A DNA stretch of 64,000 nt from an uncultured Bacillaceae bacterium. Lineage in GTDB: Bacteria > Bacillota > Bacilli > Bacillales > Cytobacillaceae. Where the stretch lies: contig CALKIU010000131.1 of NCBI GenBank assembly GCA_937995745.1, positions 1 to 64,000 of the forward strand. The letters run 5' to 3'. A program made the position numbers and the translations under genes. Shown here in pieces: positions 7,237 through 16,284 of this stretch (position 1 is its first letter; each line of letters opens with the position of its first letter). The notes under the pieces are model-generated. The model searched no databases. It had not been told where the DNA came from and saw only the letters and a list, made by a program, of their open reading frames with translations.

Positions 7237-10200
7237 ATGAAACGGAAAATTCCCCCTCTGCTGCAAAAAATAAAGTATTTCGGAAAAACAGAGGACATCA
7301 CCGATCACAGTTCCTTAACGCCCCACTCGAGAGAATCGGAAAAATATTACCGGAACCGCTGGCAGCACGACAAAATCGTCCGGACGACACACGGGGTCAA
7401 TTGCACCGGTTCCTGCAGTTGGAAGGTTCATGTAAAAGACGGCATCATTACGTGGGAGACCCAGCAGACCGATTACCCGACCACAGGGGCCAATATGCCG
7501 GAATACGAGCCGCGGGGCTGCCCGAGGGGAGCGTCTTTTTCATGGTACATATACAGCCCGCACCGAATCCGTTATCCATATATACGGAGGGCTTTGCTTG
7601 AACTGTGGAAAAGGGAATACGAAAAAGCGGGCGACCCGGTGGAAGCGTGGAAAAACATTGTTGAAAACCCGGAAAAAGCAGCCCGCTACAAACGGGCGCG
7701 GGGAAAAGGGGGATTCGTCCGCATGGACTGGGATACGGCAGAAACAATCATTGCCGCACAATTGATCTACACCCTCCGCGAATACGGACCGGACCGGATT
7801 TTCGGTTTTTCGCCCATTCCGGCGATGTCGATGGTCAGCTATGCAAGCGGGGCCCGTTTTTTAAATTTGCTCGGAGCGCCGCTTCTGAGCTTTTATGACT
7901 GGTACGCCGACCTGCCTCCCGCCTCGCCGCAAATATGGGGCGAACAGACCGATGTTCCGGAAAGTTCGGATTGGTACAATTCCGGGTATTTGCTCATTTG
8001 GGGATCCAATCTCCCCCAAACGAGGACTCCGGATGCCCATTTCATGGTGGAAGCAAGATACAGGGGAACGAAAGTGGTCGCCGTCAGCCCCGATTATGCG
8101 GAGTTCGTCAAATTTGCCGACAACTGGCTGGCAGTCAGCCCGGGGATGGACGGCGCCCTTGCGATGGCCATGACCCATGTCATTTTAAAAGAGTTTTATG
8201 TAGACAAAAAAACAGAGTACTTTGAGGAGTATGTCAAGAAATACACCGACCTCCCCTTTCTCGTTACCCTGAAAAGAAGCGGAGACGAATATGAAGCAGA
8301 CCGCTTTTTGCGGGCCTGCGATTTGGGCATGCCCGTCACGAACGGAGAATGGAAAACGATTGTCTTTGACGAGAAAACAAAAACGTTCGCCGCGCCGAAC
8401 GGAAGCATCGGCCACCGTTGGGAAGGCAGACAAGAGTGGAATCTTCAATTAAAAGATCAAGCCAATCAATTGGACGACATCCACCCGGCTCTGACTTTAT
8501 TGGGCCATGAAGATGACACCGTCCTTGTCAAATTTCCTTATTTCGCCCCCGACAACGGCAAAAAAGTGCTGCACCGGGCCGTGCCCGTCAAAAAGATCGC
8601 CCAAAACGGCGGAGAGCTTTTCGTCACGACGGTCTTTGATCTGCTCCTTGCCCAAACAGGGGTCAACCGGGGATTGGACGGGGATTATCCGCAAGATTAT
8701 GATGACAAGGCCCCTTTCACTCCCGCATGGCAGGAAGCAATCACCGGAATCGACCGGAAACTTGCCGCGCAAATCGCCAGGGAATTTGCGCAAAATGCGG
8801 CCGACAGCAAAGGTCGTTCGATGATTATCATGGGCTCGGGAATTAATCACTGGTTCCACTCTGACGCCATTTACCGCACCATTCTAAACCTGGTTCTGTT
8901 GACAGGCTGCCAAGGTGTGAACGGCGGAGGATGGGCCCACTACGTCGGCCAGGAAAAAGTGCGGCCGTTGGAAGGCTTCCAAACCATCGCCATGGCCCGG
9001 GATTGGGGTGGCCCGCCGCGTCTACAAAACGGCACGTCCTTTTTCTATTTTGCCACCGGGCAATGGCGGTTCGACGAAATACGAGCGGAAGATCTGGCGT
9101 CGCCGCTTGTGGAAAAGCCGAGGTACAGCCATCCGGCCGATTATAACGTCCTGGCCGTAAAACTCGGATGGCTTCCCTCCTATCCGCAATTTGACCGCAA
9201 TCCTTTGAAACTGTGGGAAGAAGCGGCAGCGGGGACAAAAGAAGAGGCCATCCGGTATATTGCAGAATCGATCAAAAAAGGGGAATTGCAATTTGCCGTT
9301 CAAAATCCAGACAAAATGGAGAACTTTCCGCGGACCATGTTTGTCTGGAGGGCTAATTTGATTGGAAGTTCATCGAAAGGGCATGAATATTTTTTGAAAT
9401 ATTTGTTGGGCACGCACGGCCATCCATTAGGTGGGGAACCGGAAAATTTGTCCGTTTCCGAAATTGAAAATTCCGGCGAAACGCCGGCAGGAAAGCTCGA
9501 TCTGTTGGTCAATATCGATTTCCGCATGCAAGGGACGGGATTGTATTCCGACATCGTCCTCCCGGCGGCCACATGGTACGAAAAATACGATATCAGCAGC
9601 ACCGACATGCATCCGTTTATCCATCCGTTCAACCCGGCCATCGCAACGCCGTGGGAAAGCCGATCTGACTGGGACACATTCAAAAAGCTGGCGAAACGTT
9701 TTTCCGAACTGGCGAAAAAGTATTTTCCGAAGCCCATAAAAGATGTGGTAACGGAGCCCCTTTTGCATGATTCGCCGGCGGAAACAGCCCAGACTTTCGG
9801 AAAAATAGCGGACTGGACAAACGGAACAGCGGAGCTTGAACCGGGGAAAAACTTCCCGAACATTCACATCGTCGAACGAGATTACACAAAAGTTTACGAC
9901 AAGTTCATCGCTCTCGGCCCGAACATTAAAGAGACGATCGGAACAAAAGGAATCAGTTGGCAGACCGGGAAAGAATACAGGCATTTATTGAATATTCTCG
10001 GACCGGCCAAAGGCACAAAAGATTACCGCGATATGCCGGACCTTTCTTTTGAAAGGAATGCCGCCGAAGCGATTTTGACGTTATCGAGCACCACGAACGG
10101 ATATTTGGCCGTTAAAGCATGGGAATCGATGGAAAATGTCACCGGCCTGAAGCTGAAAGACTTGGCGGTCGAACGGGCGGAAGAACATATGTCCTTTGAC

Positions 10201-10923
10201 GAAATAACGGCCCAGCCGCGGAAAGTCATCACTTCTCCCGTTTACAGCGGCACGGAGACAGGGAACCGGCGCTATTCTCCCTTTACCACCAATGTGGAGC
10301 GCCTCATTCCGTGGCGGACATTGACGGGGAGACAGCATTTTTATCTCGACCATGAACTGATGCTTGAATTCGGGGAAGAGCTGCCTGTTTTCAAGCCTCC
10401 GCTTAAAAAAGCAGCCTTCTATAACGAAGACAAACGCCCCGACATAAAAGGGAAAGAGTTAACGCTGCGCTATTTGACTCCCCATTATAAGTGGTCCTAT
10501 CACAGCACCTATTGGGACACGCAGCCAATGCTCACCTTGTTCAGGGGAGGGCCCCATGTGTGGCTGAACCGGGAAGATGCCGAATCGGCGGGGATAGATG
10601 ACAATGATTGGGTCGAACTGTACAACCGGAACGGGGTCGTCGTCGCCCGGGCCGTCGTTACCCACCGCTTGCCGCGGGGCATCGTCTTTATGTATCACGT
10701 GCAGGAACGCCATATCAATGTGCCCGGTTCGACCATTACAAAAGAACGGGGCGGAACGTTTAACAGCCCGACGCGGATTCATGTCAAACCGACGCAAATG
10801 ATCGGCGGCTATGCCCAACTAAGTTACGGCTTCAATTATTACGGACCGACAGGGAATCAGCGCGATGAACGGGTCATCATCCGGAAATTGGACAAAAGCG
10901 AGGTGGACTGGCTTGAAAATTAA
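7237..10923 (+). CDS. narG: respiratory nitrate reductase alpha subunit NarG
   Basis: A 1228-residue molybdenum subunit of the membrane-bound nitrate reductase, which reduces nitrate to nitrite at the cytoplasmic face with electrons from quinol. The N-terminus carries the FS0 cluster ligands H52, C56, C60 and C95 (HGVNCTGSC, GCPRG). The EQTDVPESSDWYN region, containing the Mo-coordinating Asp of the NarG family, and the WGSNLPQTRTPDAHF segment follow near residues 235-270. Length equals B. subtilis NarG. There is no Tat signal, as expected for an inward-facing enzyme. The ATG follows an AGGAGG site. The gene overlaps narH by 11 bases. I see no FNR-type palindrome in the 233 bases upstream. 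Confidence 0.97.
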   Translation: MKRKIPPLLQKIKYFGKTEDITDHSSLTPHSRESEKYYRNRWQHDKIVRTTHGVNCTGSCSWKVHVKDGIITWETQQTDYPTTGANMPEYEPRGCPRGASFSWYIYSPHRIRYPYIRRALLELWKREYEKAGDPVEAWKNIVENPEKAARYKRARGKGGFVRMDWDTAETIIAAQLIYTLREYGPDRIFGFSPIPAMSMVSYASGARFLNLLGAPLLSFYDWYADLPPASPQIWGEQTDVPESSDWYNSGYLLIWGSNLPQTRTPDAHFMVEARYRGTKVVAVSPDYAEFVKFADNWLAVSPGMDGALAMAMTHVILKEFYVDKKTEYFEEYVKKYTDLPFLVTLKRSGDEYEADRFLRACDLGMPVTNGEWKTIVFDEKTKTFAAPNGSIGHRWEGRQEWNLQLKDQANQLDDIHPALTLLGHEDDTVLVKFPYFAPDNGKKVLHRAVPVKKIAQNGGELFVTTVFDLLLAQTGVNRGLDGDYPQDYDDKAPFTPAWQEAITGIDRKLAAQIAREFAQNAADSKGRSMIIMGSGINHWFHSDAIYRTILNLVLLTGCQGVNGGGWAHYVGQEKVRPLEGFQTIAMARDWGGPPRLQNGTSFFYFATGQWRFDEIRAEDLASPLVEKPRYSHPADYNVLAVKLGWLPSYPQFDRNPLKLWEEAAAGTKEEAIRYIAESIKKGELQFAVQNPDKMENFPRTMFVWRANLIGSSSKGHEYFLKYLLGTHGHPLGGEPENLSVSEIENSGETPAGKLDLLVNIDFRMQGTGLYSDIVLPAATWYEKYDISSTDMHPFIHPFNPAIATPWESRSDWDTFKKLAKRFSELAKKYFPKPIKDVVTEPLLHDSPAETAQTFGKIADWTNGTAELEPGKNFPNIHIVERDYTKVYDKFIALGPNIKETIGTKGISWQTGKEYRHLLNILGPAKGTKDYRDMPDLSFERNAAEAILTLSSTTNGYLAVKAWESMENVTGLKLKDLAVERAEEHMSFDEITAQPRKVITSPVYSGTETGNRRYSPFTTNVERLIPWRTLTGRQHFYLDHELMLEFGEELPVFKPPLKKAAFYNEDKRPDIKGKELTLRYLTPHYKWSYHSTYWDTQPMLTLFRGGPHVWLNREDAESAGIDDNDWVELYNRNGVVVARAVVTHRLPRGIVFMYHVQERHINVPGSTITKERGGTFNSPTRIHVKPTQMIGGYAQLSYGFNYYGPTGNQRDERVIIRKLDKSEVDWLEN

Positions 10924-12463
10924 AGCCCAATTCGGCATGGTGATGAATCTGGATAAATGCATCGGCTGCCATACATGCAGCGTCACCTGCAACAACACAT
11001 GGACAAACCGTCCGGGCGCCGAATATATGTGGTGGAATAATGTGGAAACCAAACCTGGAATCGGTTATCCGAAAGAATGGGAACGGCAAGAGACAAATAA
11101 AGGCGGCTGGGAACTGAAAAACGGAAAGCTGGAATTGAAAGCGGGCGGCAAAACAAGCAAGCTTCTCAACCTATTTTACAATCCCCATATGGCGGAAATC
11201 GACAAATATTACGAGCCTTGGACGTATGATTATGACCGTCTCGTCAACAGCGGGGAAAAGCGCCATCAGCCGGCGGCCCGCCCCGTTTCCTTGTTGACGG
11301 GGGAATATATGGACAAAATCGAATGGGGACCCAATTGGGAAGATGATTTGGCCGGCGTTTACAAGACGGGAAAACGGGATCCGAATATGGACGGGGTGGA
11401 CGAACGGGTCATTCGCGAGTTTGAACAGACATTTATGATGTATTTGCCGAGAATCTGCGAACACTGTCTCAATCCGCCTTGTGTGGCGTCCTGTCCTTCG
11501 GGTGCGATTTACAAACGGGACGAAGACGGCATCGTTCTCATCGACCAGGATGCGTGCCGGAGTTGGCGCTTTTGCACAACTGGCTGTCCGTATAAGAAGA
11601 CGTATTTCAATTGGCGGACAAACAAAGCGGAAAAATGCACTTTCTGCTTTCCGCGGATTGAAAACGGGCAGCCGACGATATGTGCGGAAACATGCGTCGG
11701 GCGCCTCCGCTACATCGGCATTGTCCTGTATGACGCCGACAAAGTGAAGGAGGCGGCTTCTTGCGAAAATGAAAAAGACCTTTACGAGGCGCAATTGAAA
11801 ATCTTTCTGGACCCTCATGATCCGGACATCATCCGGCAGGCAAAAAAAGACGGCATTCCGGAAGACTGGATTGAGGCGGCGCAGAAATCCCCCGTTTACA
11901 AACTGGCGGTCAAGCATAAAATCGCCCTGCCTCTTCACCCGGAATACAGAACTCTGCCGATGGTTTGGTATGTCCCGCCGCTCAGTCCGATTCAAAATGC
12001 TTTTAACGGCCTGATGGATTCCCTTGATCCGCATGTCGTTTTTCCGGCCGTTGAGCAAATGCGGATTCCGCTTCAATATTTAGCGAATCTCCTCAGTGCC
12101 GGAAATACGGAAGTGATCAAAAATGTTTTCCGCAAATTAATCGCCATGCGGAGTTACATGCGGAGTCGCAACCTGGGCAAGTCATTCGACACGTCCGTTT
12201 TGGAAAGCGCCGGCCTCACCGAAGAAGAAGCGGTTGACATCTATGAATTGTCCGCCTTGGCTAAATACAATGACCGCTATGTAATTCCAAAATCGCACCG
12301 GGAGCAGGCGGGAGACATGCATTACGGACAGGGGGCCGCCGGATATGTTTTTATGGAAAGCTGTACCGGCTGCTTCGGGGGAACAGAATCCCTCATCGTG
12401 CGGTTGTCCGGCGGAGAATGGCGAAATGAGGCGGCCGGGGGTGGTCAAAATGGAAGAATATAG
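10913..12463 (+). CDS. narH: respiratory nitrate reductase beta subunit NarH
   Basis: A 516-residue iron-sulfur subunit that passes electrons from NarI to NarG. Four cysteine groups are visible: CIGCHTCSVTC near the start, CEHCLNPPCVASCP near 184-197, CRSWRFCTTGCPYKK (with the Trp that replaces one Cys in the 3Fe-4S site) and CTFCF...CAETCVGR. Translation starts at TTG (10913) after a GAGGTGG site located inside the end of narG; the reading frame upstream has no better start. The coupling with narG supports equal synthesis. The C-terminal tail also overlaps narJ by 14 bases. Confidence 0.95.
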   Translation: MKIKAQFGMVMNLDKCIGCHTCSVTCNNTWTNRPGAEYMWWNNVETKPGIGYPKEWERQETNKGGWELKNGKLELKAGGKTSKLLNLFYNPHMAEIDKYYEPWTYDYDRLVNSGEKRHQPAARPVSLLTGEYMDKIEWGPNWEDDLAGVYKTGKRDPNMDGVDERVIREFEQTFMMYLPRICEHCLNPPCVASCPSGAIYKRDEDGIVLIDQDACRSWRFCTTGCPYKKTYFNWRTNKAEKCTFCFPRIENGQPTICAETCVGRLRYIGIVLYDADKVKEAASCENEKDLYEAQLKIFLDPHDPDIIRQAKKDGIPEDWIEAAQKSPVYKLAVKHKIALPLHPEYRTLPMVWYVPPLSPIQNAFNGLMDSLDPHVVFPAVEQMRIPLQYLANLLSAGNTEVIKNVFRKLIAMRSYMRSRNLGKSFDTSVLESAGLTEEEAVDIYELSALAKYNDRYVIPKSHREQAGDMHYGQGAAGYVFMESCTGCFGGTESLIVRLSGGEWRNEAAGGGQNGRI

Positions 12464-12998
12464 ATTAGTGTTTAAACTTTGTTCCTTGCTGTTCGAATAC
12501 CCGCAGGAAGAATGGCAAAAAGATGACTTGCAACAAACGCTCTGTCTTATCAAGGACAAAAATGTCAAAGAAGAACTGGCCGCTTTTCTCGGCTATCTTG
12601 AATCTACCCCGTTTGAAACGGTCTGCGAATATTATGTCCATCAGTTTGACTTTCGGGCCGAAACATCCCTCTACTTAACATACGGAATTTTCGGAGACAA
12701 CATGGAGCGGGGGTCCGCCCTTGTCAAACTGAAAATGGAATTTGCCAAAGCAGGTTTTTTTGTCAAAGGGAAAGAATTGCCCGATTACCTCCCCATGATC
12801 CTTGAATTTGCCGCCATTGCCGAAATAAATTCAGTACGGAAAATTTTTCAAATTCATCAAAAGCAGATGGAGAAACTTCAGGCTAAATTGGCGGAGGTAG
12901 ATAGTCCTTATGCCCACTTGTTAAATGCTTGTCTTTCCGCTTTCAACAGTCTGCAAGCGGAACCGCTTGAAGAACGAAACGCGGGCAATGCCGGATAA
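12450..12998 (+). CDS. narJ: nitrate reductase assembly chaperone NarJ
   Basis: A 182-residue TorD/DmsD-type chaperone that binds apo-NarG and allows molybdenum cofactor and FS0 insertion before membrane attachment. It begins MEEYRLVFKLCSLLFEYP and has the conserved ELPDYLPMILEF segment near residues 106-117. The ATG at 12450 follows a GGGGGTGG site and gives nearly the B. subtilis length (184). A GTG at 12441 in the same frame is the alternative start. The start lies inside the end of narH, so the two are translationally coupled. Confidence 0.92.
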   Translation: MEEYRLVFKLCSLLFEYPQEEWQKDDLQQTLCLIKDKNVKEELAAFLGYLESTPFETVCEYYVHQFDFRAETSLYLTYGIFGDNMERGSALVKLKMEFAKAGFFVKGKELPDYLPMILEFAAIAEINSVRKIFQIHQKQMEKLQAKLAEVDSPYAHLLNACLSAFNSLQAEPLEERNAGNAG

Positions 12999-13012
12999 AG
13001 GAGTGAGCATTT

Positions 13013-13732
13013 ATGACATTTGGCGACTATTTTTTGTGGCTTGTTTTTCCTTATATTTCTTTAACCGTTTTCGTTCTCGGCCACATATACCGCTATAATC
13101 ACGACCCATTCGGATGGTCGGCAAAATCGAGCGAATTTCTTTCCAAGGACAGGTTCTTAAAATGGGGCAGCCTCTTTTTCCATTGGGGAATCGTCTTTGT
13201 ATTTTTCGGACATGTGGCCGGAATTCTGATTCCGAAAAGCTTTTTTGATTTCCTCGGAATTACCGATGATTTGTACCATTTTGGCGCCGTCTGGTTCGGA
13301 GGGGTGGCCGGAGTGGCCACCGTCATCGGCGGAGGTCTCCTGTTCATCCGCAGGGTGACAAATAAAAGAATAACCCGAAACGGAGGAAAAGCAGATCTGC
13401 TCACCCTCATTCTCCTGGGAATTGTCGTATTGGCGGGCTTTACAAATACCGTCGGCTATACGGCGACCGGGGGAACGTTTGATTACCGGGAAACACTCGG
13501 GCCGTGGTTTCGCGGACTCCTCATCTTCCGGCCGCGCCCGGAGCTGATGGCCGGTGCCCCCCTCGGCTTTCAACTTCATGTCTTTGCGGCGTTTCTGCTT
13601 TTTGCCGTCTGGCCGTTCACGAGGCTCGTCCATGTTTTCAGCCTCCCCCTTGAATACTTGAAAAGGAAATACATCATTTACAGGAAAACCACGCCGAAAA
13701 GCATTCCCCAGACGGGAGAACGAAACAACTAG
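13013..13732 (+). CDS. narI: nitrate reductase gamma subunit NarI, cytochrome b
   Basis: A 239-residue membrane anchor with two b hemes that oxidises menaquinol and feeds NarH. Five transmembrane segments are visible (about residues 4-23, 48-70, 86-108, 125-146 and 182-204). Candidate heme histidines are in VLGHIYRYNHDP, FHWGIVFVFFGHV, FQLHVF and TRLVHVF. It starts with ATG after AAAGGAGTGAG, 14 bases behind narJ. The C-terminus is slightly longer than in B. subtilis. It is the last gene of the operon and is followed by a strong terminator shared with narK. Confidence 0.95.
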   Translation: MTFGDYFLWLVFPYISLTVFVLGHIYRYNHDPFGWSAKSSEFLSKDRFLKWGSLFFHWGIVFVFFGHVAGILIPKSFFDFLGITDDLYHFGAVWFGGVAGVATVIGGGLLFIRRVTNKRITRNGGKADLLTLILLGIVVLAGFTNTVGYTATGGTFDYRETLGPWFRGLLIFRPRPELMAGAPLGFQLHVFAAFLLFAVWPFTRLVHVFSLPLEYLKRKYIIYRKTTPKSIPQTGERNN

Positions 13733-13741
13733 CATTACCCC

Positions 13742-13779
13742 AAAAAAGAGACGGGACAATGCCGGGCCCGTCTCTTTTT
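13742..13779. terminator. bidirectional terminator between narI and narK
   Basis: AAAAAAGAGACGGG, 10-base loop region and CCCGTCTCTTTTT form a stem of at least eight G+C-containing pairs with A/T flanks on both sides. It can stop both narGHJI and convergent narK transcription. Confidence 0.85.
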
Positions 13780-13814
13780 GCTTCACCGCCGTCCCCCGCG
13801 GCTATTTCCCTCTT

Positions 13815-14981
13815 TCATTCCCCCAATTGCAGCCGTTGCTTCTCCCGGTAATACATAAAAATGACGATGATGAGACTGGCGAGGGCAAATTCGGACAAAG
13901 CCATAAAACCGATCGCATATTGGCCGGTTAAATCTTTCACGGCCGCCAGTACGAGCGGCGGAAAAAAACCTCCCAGCCCTCCGACAGCGGAAACGATTCC
14001 GTTCACGATTCCCGCCTGTTTTGTAAAATAAAGAGGAACGAGTTTGAAAACCGTGCCGTTGCCAATACCGGCGCAAAGGGCGATCGTCAAAACTCCGGCC
14101 GTGTACAGTGCCAGCGATGGTGAGAAAGCGAGGAGCGCACCGGCCAGAGTGATCCCTGAAAACACATAAACGAGGATGACGAACGCATCAAATTTGTCGG
14201 CCAGCCATCCCCCAAGCGGCCGCATGGCTGTGGCCAACACAATGAATCCGGCTGTCCGCAACCCGGCATCCACCGGTTCCAAGTGAAAATGTTCCACCAA
14301 AAAATTCGGCAAATAAACCGTAAAGGCGACGAAAGAACCAAAAGTTATAAAATAAAACAAAGACAAAAACCACATCCTGGTTTCCCGGTAAATCTCTTTC
14401 CATTGCCTCGTGAAAGAAGTTTGCACACGCGGTTCCCGGCGGTCGCCAAAGATCAAGTTTAACAAGGCAAAAATGAACACCAGAACGATATACATTCTCA
14501 CCGCACTCCTCCATCCGAAACCGGCGGCAAGAACGGGAGCGGCAAAAGACGTGATCGCTGTCCCGATATTTCCGGAGCCGTATATTCCGTTAATAAAGCC
14601 GTGTTTTTCTTTCGGATAATATTTCGGAAGAGATGTCACGCCGATGGAAAAGACGGCGCCGGCGATCCCCAAAAACAGCCCGCCGATAATGAGATCGATA
14701 AAAGAATCGGCGATGCTGATAAAATAAATCGGGAACATGAGAATAAAAAAGCTGATTGTAAAGAGCCACCTTGCCCCGAACCGGTTTGTCCAAAACCCGA
14801 TAAAGATCCGCAACAAAGAACCGAGTATCACGGGAACGGCCGTTACAAGGGAAACTTGTCCGGGCGTCAAGGCAATATCCGTTCTGATGTGCGGCATTAA
14901 CGAGGAAATGATGACCCAAACCATAAACCCGACGATGAGACTGCTTGTTTGCAGGGGAAGCTGCAGTTTTTCGGTTTTCAT
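13815..14981 (-). CDS. narK: nitrate/nitrite MFS transporter NarK
   Basis: A 388-residue major facilitator protein with 12 predicted membrane segments that imports nitrate or exports nitrite. The NarK signatures are present: GxxLRIxxGxxTNRFGAR near residue 65, ITSLPKYYPKEKHGFxNGIYGxGNIGTA-like segment near 105-135, and ISAVGGLGGFFPP near 340. The start at 14981 aligns with B. subtilis NarK (QLPLQTSSLIVGFMVWV); an in-frame ATG at 15029 lacks a ribosome site. The AGGAG for 14981 is rather far (12 bases). Its place next to narGHJI assigns it to nitrate respiration. Confidence 0.93.
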   Translation of the reverse strand: MKTEKLQLPLQTSSLIVGFMVWVIISSLMPHIRTDIALTPGQVSLVTAVPVILGSLLRIFIGFWTNRFGARWLFTISFFILMFPIYFISIADSFIDLIIGGLFLGIAGAVFSIGVTSLPKYYPKEKHGFINGIYGSGNIGTAITSFAAPVLAAGFGWRSAVRMYIVLVFIFALLNLIFGDRREPRVQTSFTRQWKEIYRETRMWFLSLFYFITFGSFVAFTVYLPNFLVEHFHLEPVDAGLRTAGFIVLATAMRPLGGWLADKFDAFVILVYVFSGITLAGALLAFSPSLALYTAGVLTIALCAGIGNGTVFKLVPLYFTKQAGIVNGIVSAVGGLGGFFPPLVLAAVKDLTGQYAIGFMALSEFALASLIIVIFMYYREKQRLQLGE

Positions 14982-15116
14982 CTTTTGTCTGCGCTCCTTT
15001 CTTTTTGGCACACTCTTTCGCGCCTTCATGCTTATCGGTCATTTCATGTCCCTTCTTCCTCACTTTTTCCACTATGAGGCCCGCTTATTCGAAAAAGCGT
15101 TTCCACACAAAATAAA

Positions 15117-15148
15117 AAGTTGATAAACGCTATCGCATTTATCAACTT
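15117..15148 (-). terminator. terminator of yqjQ
   Basis: Perfect 11-bp stem AAGTTGATAAA / TTTATCAACTT with a 10-base loop, followed on the minus strand by TTTTTATTTT. It closes yqjQ before the narK promoter region. Confidence 0.8.
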
Positions 15149-15155
15149 CAAACAA

Positions 15156-15950
15156 TTATTTTTTGCTTAATACTTTTTTGCCCGCCTTCTCAAAAAGGCG
15201 CGGAAATAGAGCGTATATGTAGCTGCCGAGACTCATCCAGCGGGGCAAATTAATTTCCCGTTTCGGTGTCAGCATCGCATCGACGACTTTTTGGGCCACA
15301 TATTCCGGTTTCAGCATATATCTCTTTACATTTTTTACATAAGTGCCCTTTTCATCGGCAATATCAAAAAAGTGTGTATCAATCGGCCCCGGGTTCACGG
15401 CGGTTACATAAATATTCAAATCGGCCAGTTCCATCCTCAACGCATTGGAAAATCCGACGACCGCGTGTTTCGTCGCCGAATAGATGCTGGATTTCGGAGT
15501 TGCAACTTTTCCGGCCTGGGAAGCGATATTGATAATATGCCCCGATTTGTTCTCCATCATGACGGGAAGCGCCATCCGCGTGCAATAAATAAGCCCGACG
15601 ACATTCACATTGAACATTCCTTTAATATCTTCAACCGTCACCTCATGGGCATAGCGAAATTTTCCGTAGCCGGCATTGTTTACAAGAACATCAACCCCTG
15701 AAAAATCATCCAAAGCCTTCGTGAACACTTCTTCAATTTGAGCCGTGTCCGATACATCCAAGCGGTACACCCTGATGGTGCCGGAATGTTTTTCCAGTTC
15801 TTCTTTCAGCTTTTGCAACTGTTCCAGCCGGCGGGCAAAAAGAGCAAGATTGGCGCCTCTCTCCGCGCACAAGCGGGCAATTTCCGCCCCGACTCCCCCC
15901 GAAGCCCCGGTGATAAAAACGGTTTTGTTCGCAAGTGAGCGTTCCTTCAT
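15156..15950 (-). CDS. yqjQ: short-chain dehydrogenase/reductase YqjQ
   Basis: A 264-residue classical SDR oxidoreductase. It has the dinucleotide motif TGASGGVG near residue 14, the NNAG motif near 90, the catalytic Ser-Tyr-Lys set (IASQAG, then YSATK near 157-161) and PGPIDT after it. The substrate is unknown; the family includes ketone and aldehyde reductases. The C-terminus (LGSYIYALFPRLFEKAGKK) resembles those of membrane-associated DltE-like SDRs. The ATG at 15950 is eight bases from GGGGTG, whereas 15956 is only two bases away. It is divergent from proI. Confidence 0.85.
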   Translation of the reverse strand: MKERSLANKTVFITGASGGVGAEIARLCAERGANLALFARRLEQLQKLKEELEKHSGTIRVYRLDVSDTAQIEEVFTKALDDFSGVDVLVNNAGYGKFRYAHEVTVEDIKGMFNVNVVGLIYCTRMALPVMMENKSGHIINIASQAGKVATPKSSIYSATKHAVVGFSNALRMELADLNIYVTAVNPGPIDTHFFDIADEKGTYVKNVKRYMLKPEYVAQKVVDAMLTPKREINLPRWMSLGSYIYALFPRLFEKAGKKVLSKK

Positions 15951-16284
15951 ATGCATTTCACCCCGTAACGATCAAACGATTTCCGTTATTGCTTCAGCCG
16001 GTTTTATGAAACCTTCACCTCTTAAAAGAAGCCAAATTTCAGGCTTTTTCCGAAGAATGGATTCCCATGAGACGGCTTCGAACTACATTTTGTCCCTTTC
16101 TCATGAGTATACAAGTTAATCGGGGAAAACAACAAGCCCCCTTAAAATTTTGAGCAAGTAGCACCGTGTGCCTTGAATAACCGAGTATTTTTTCGAATAT
16201 AAAATTGCGCGACGAAACGACAAAACGCGACTTGACAATTATAATTTCTCTTGGGAAGATGTCAGTACGACGGGAGGAATGAAT
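15951..16284. other. intergenic region between yqjQ and proI
   Basis: These 334 bases separate the divergent genes yqjQ and proI. On the plus strand there is a -10 TATAAT at 16240-16245 with a weak -35 ACGACA at 16217-16222 (17-base spacer), a plausible proI promoter. I see no riboswitch, open frame or repeat in the rest. Confidence 0.4.

Noticed and set aside
11171..12076. Minus-strand open frame of 301 codons
   Set aside because: Antisense to narH, with unnatural Arg/Phe/His-rich composition and no similarity; the sense frame is a clear NarH.
14590..15072. 160-codon minus-strand frame overlapping the start of narK in another frame
   Set aside because: narK is a strong family match in its own frame; the overlapping frame turns into low-quality sequence and has no homologue that I recognise.
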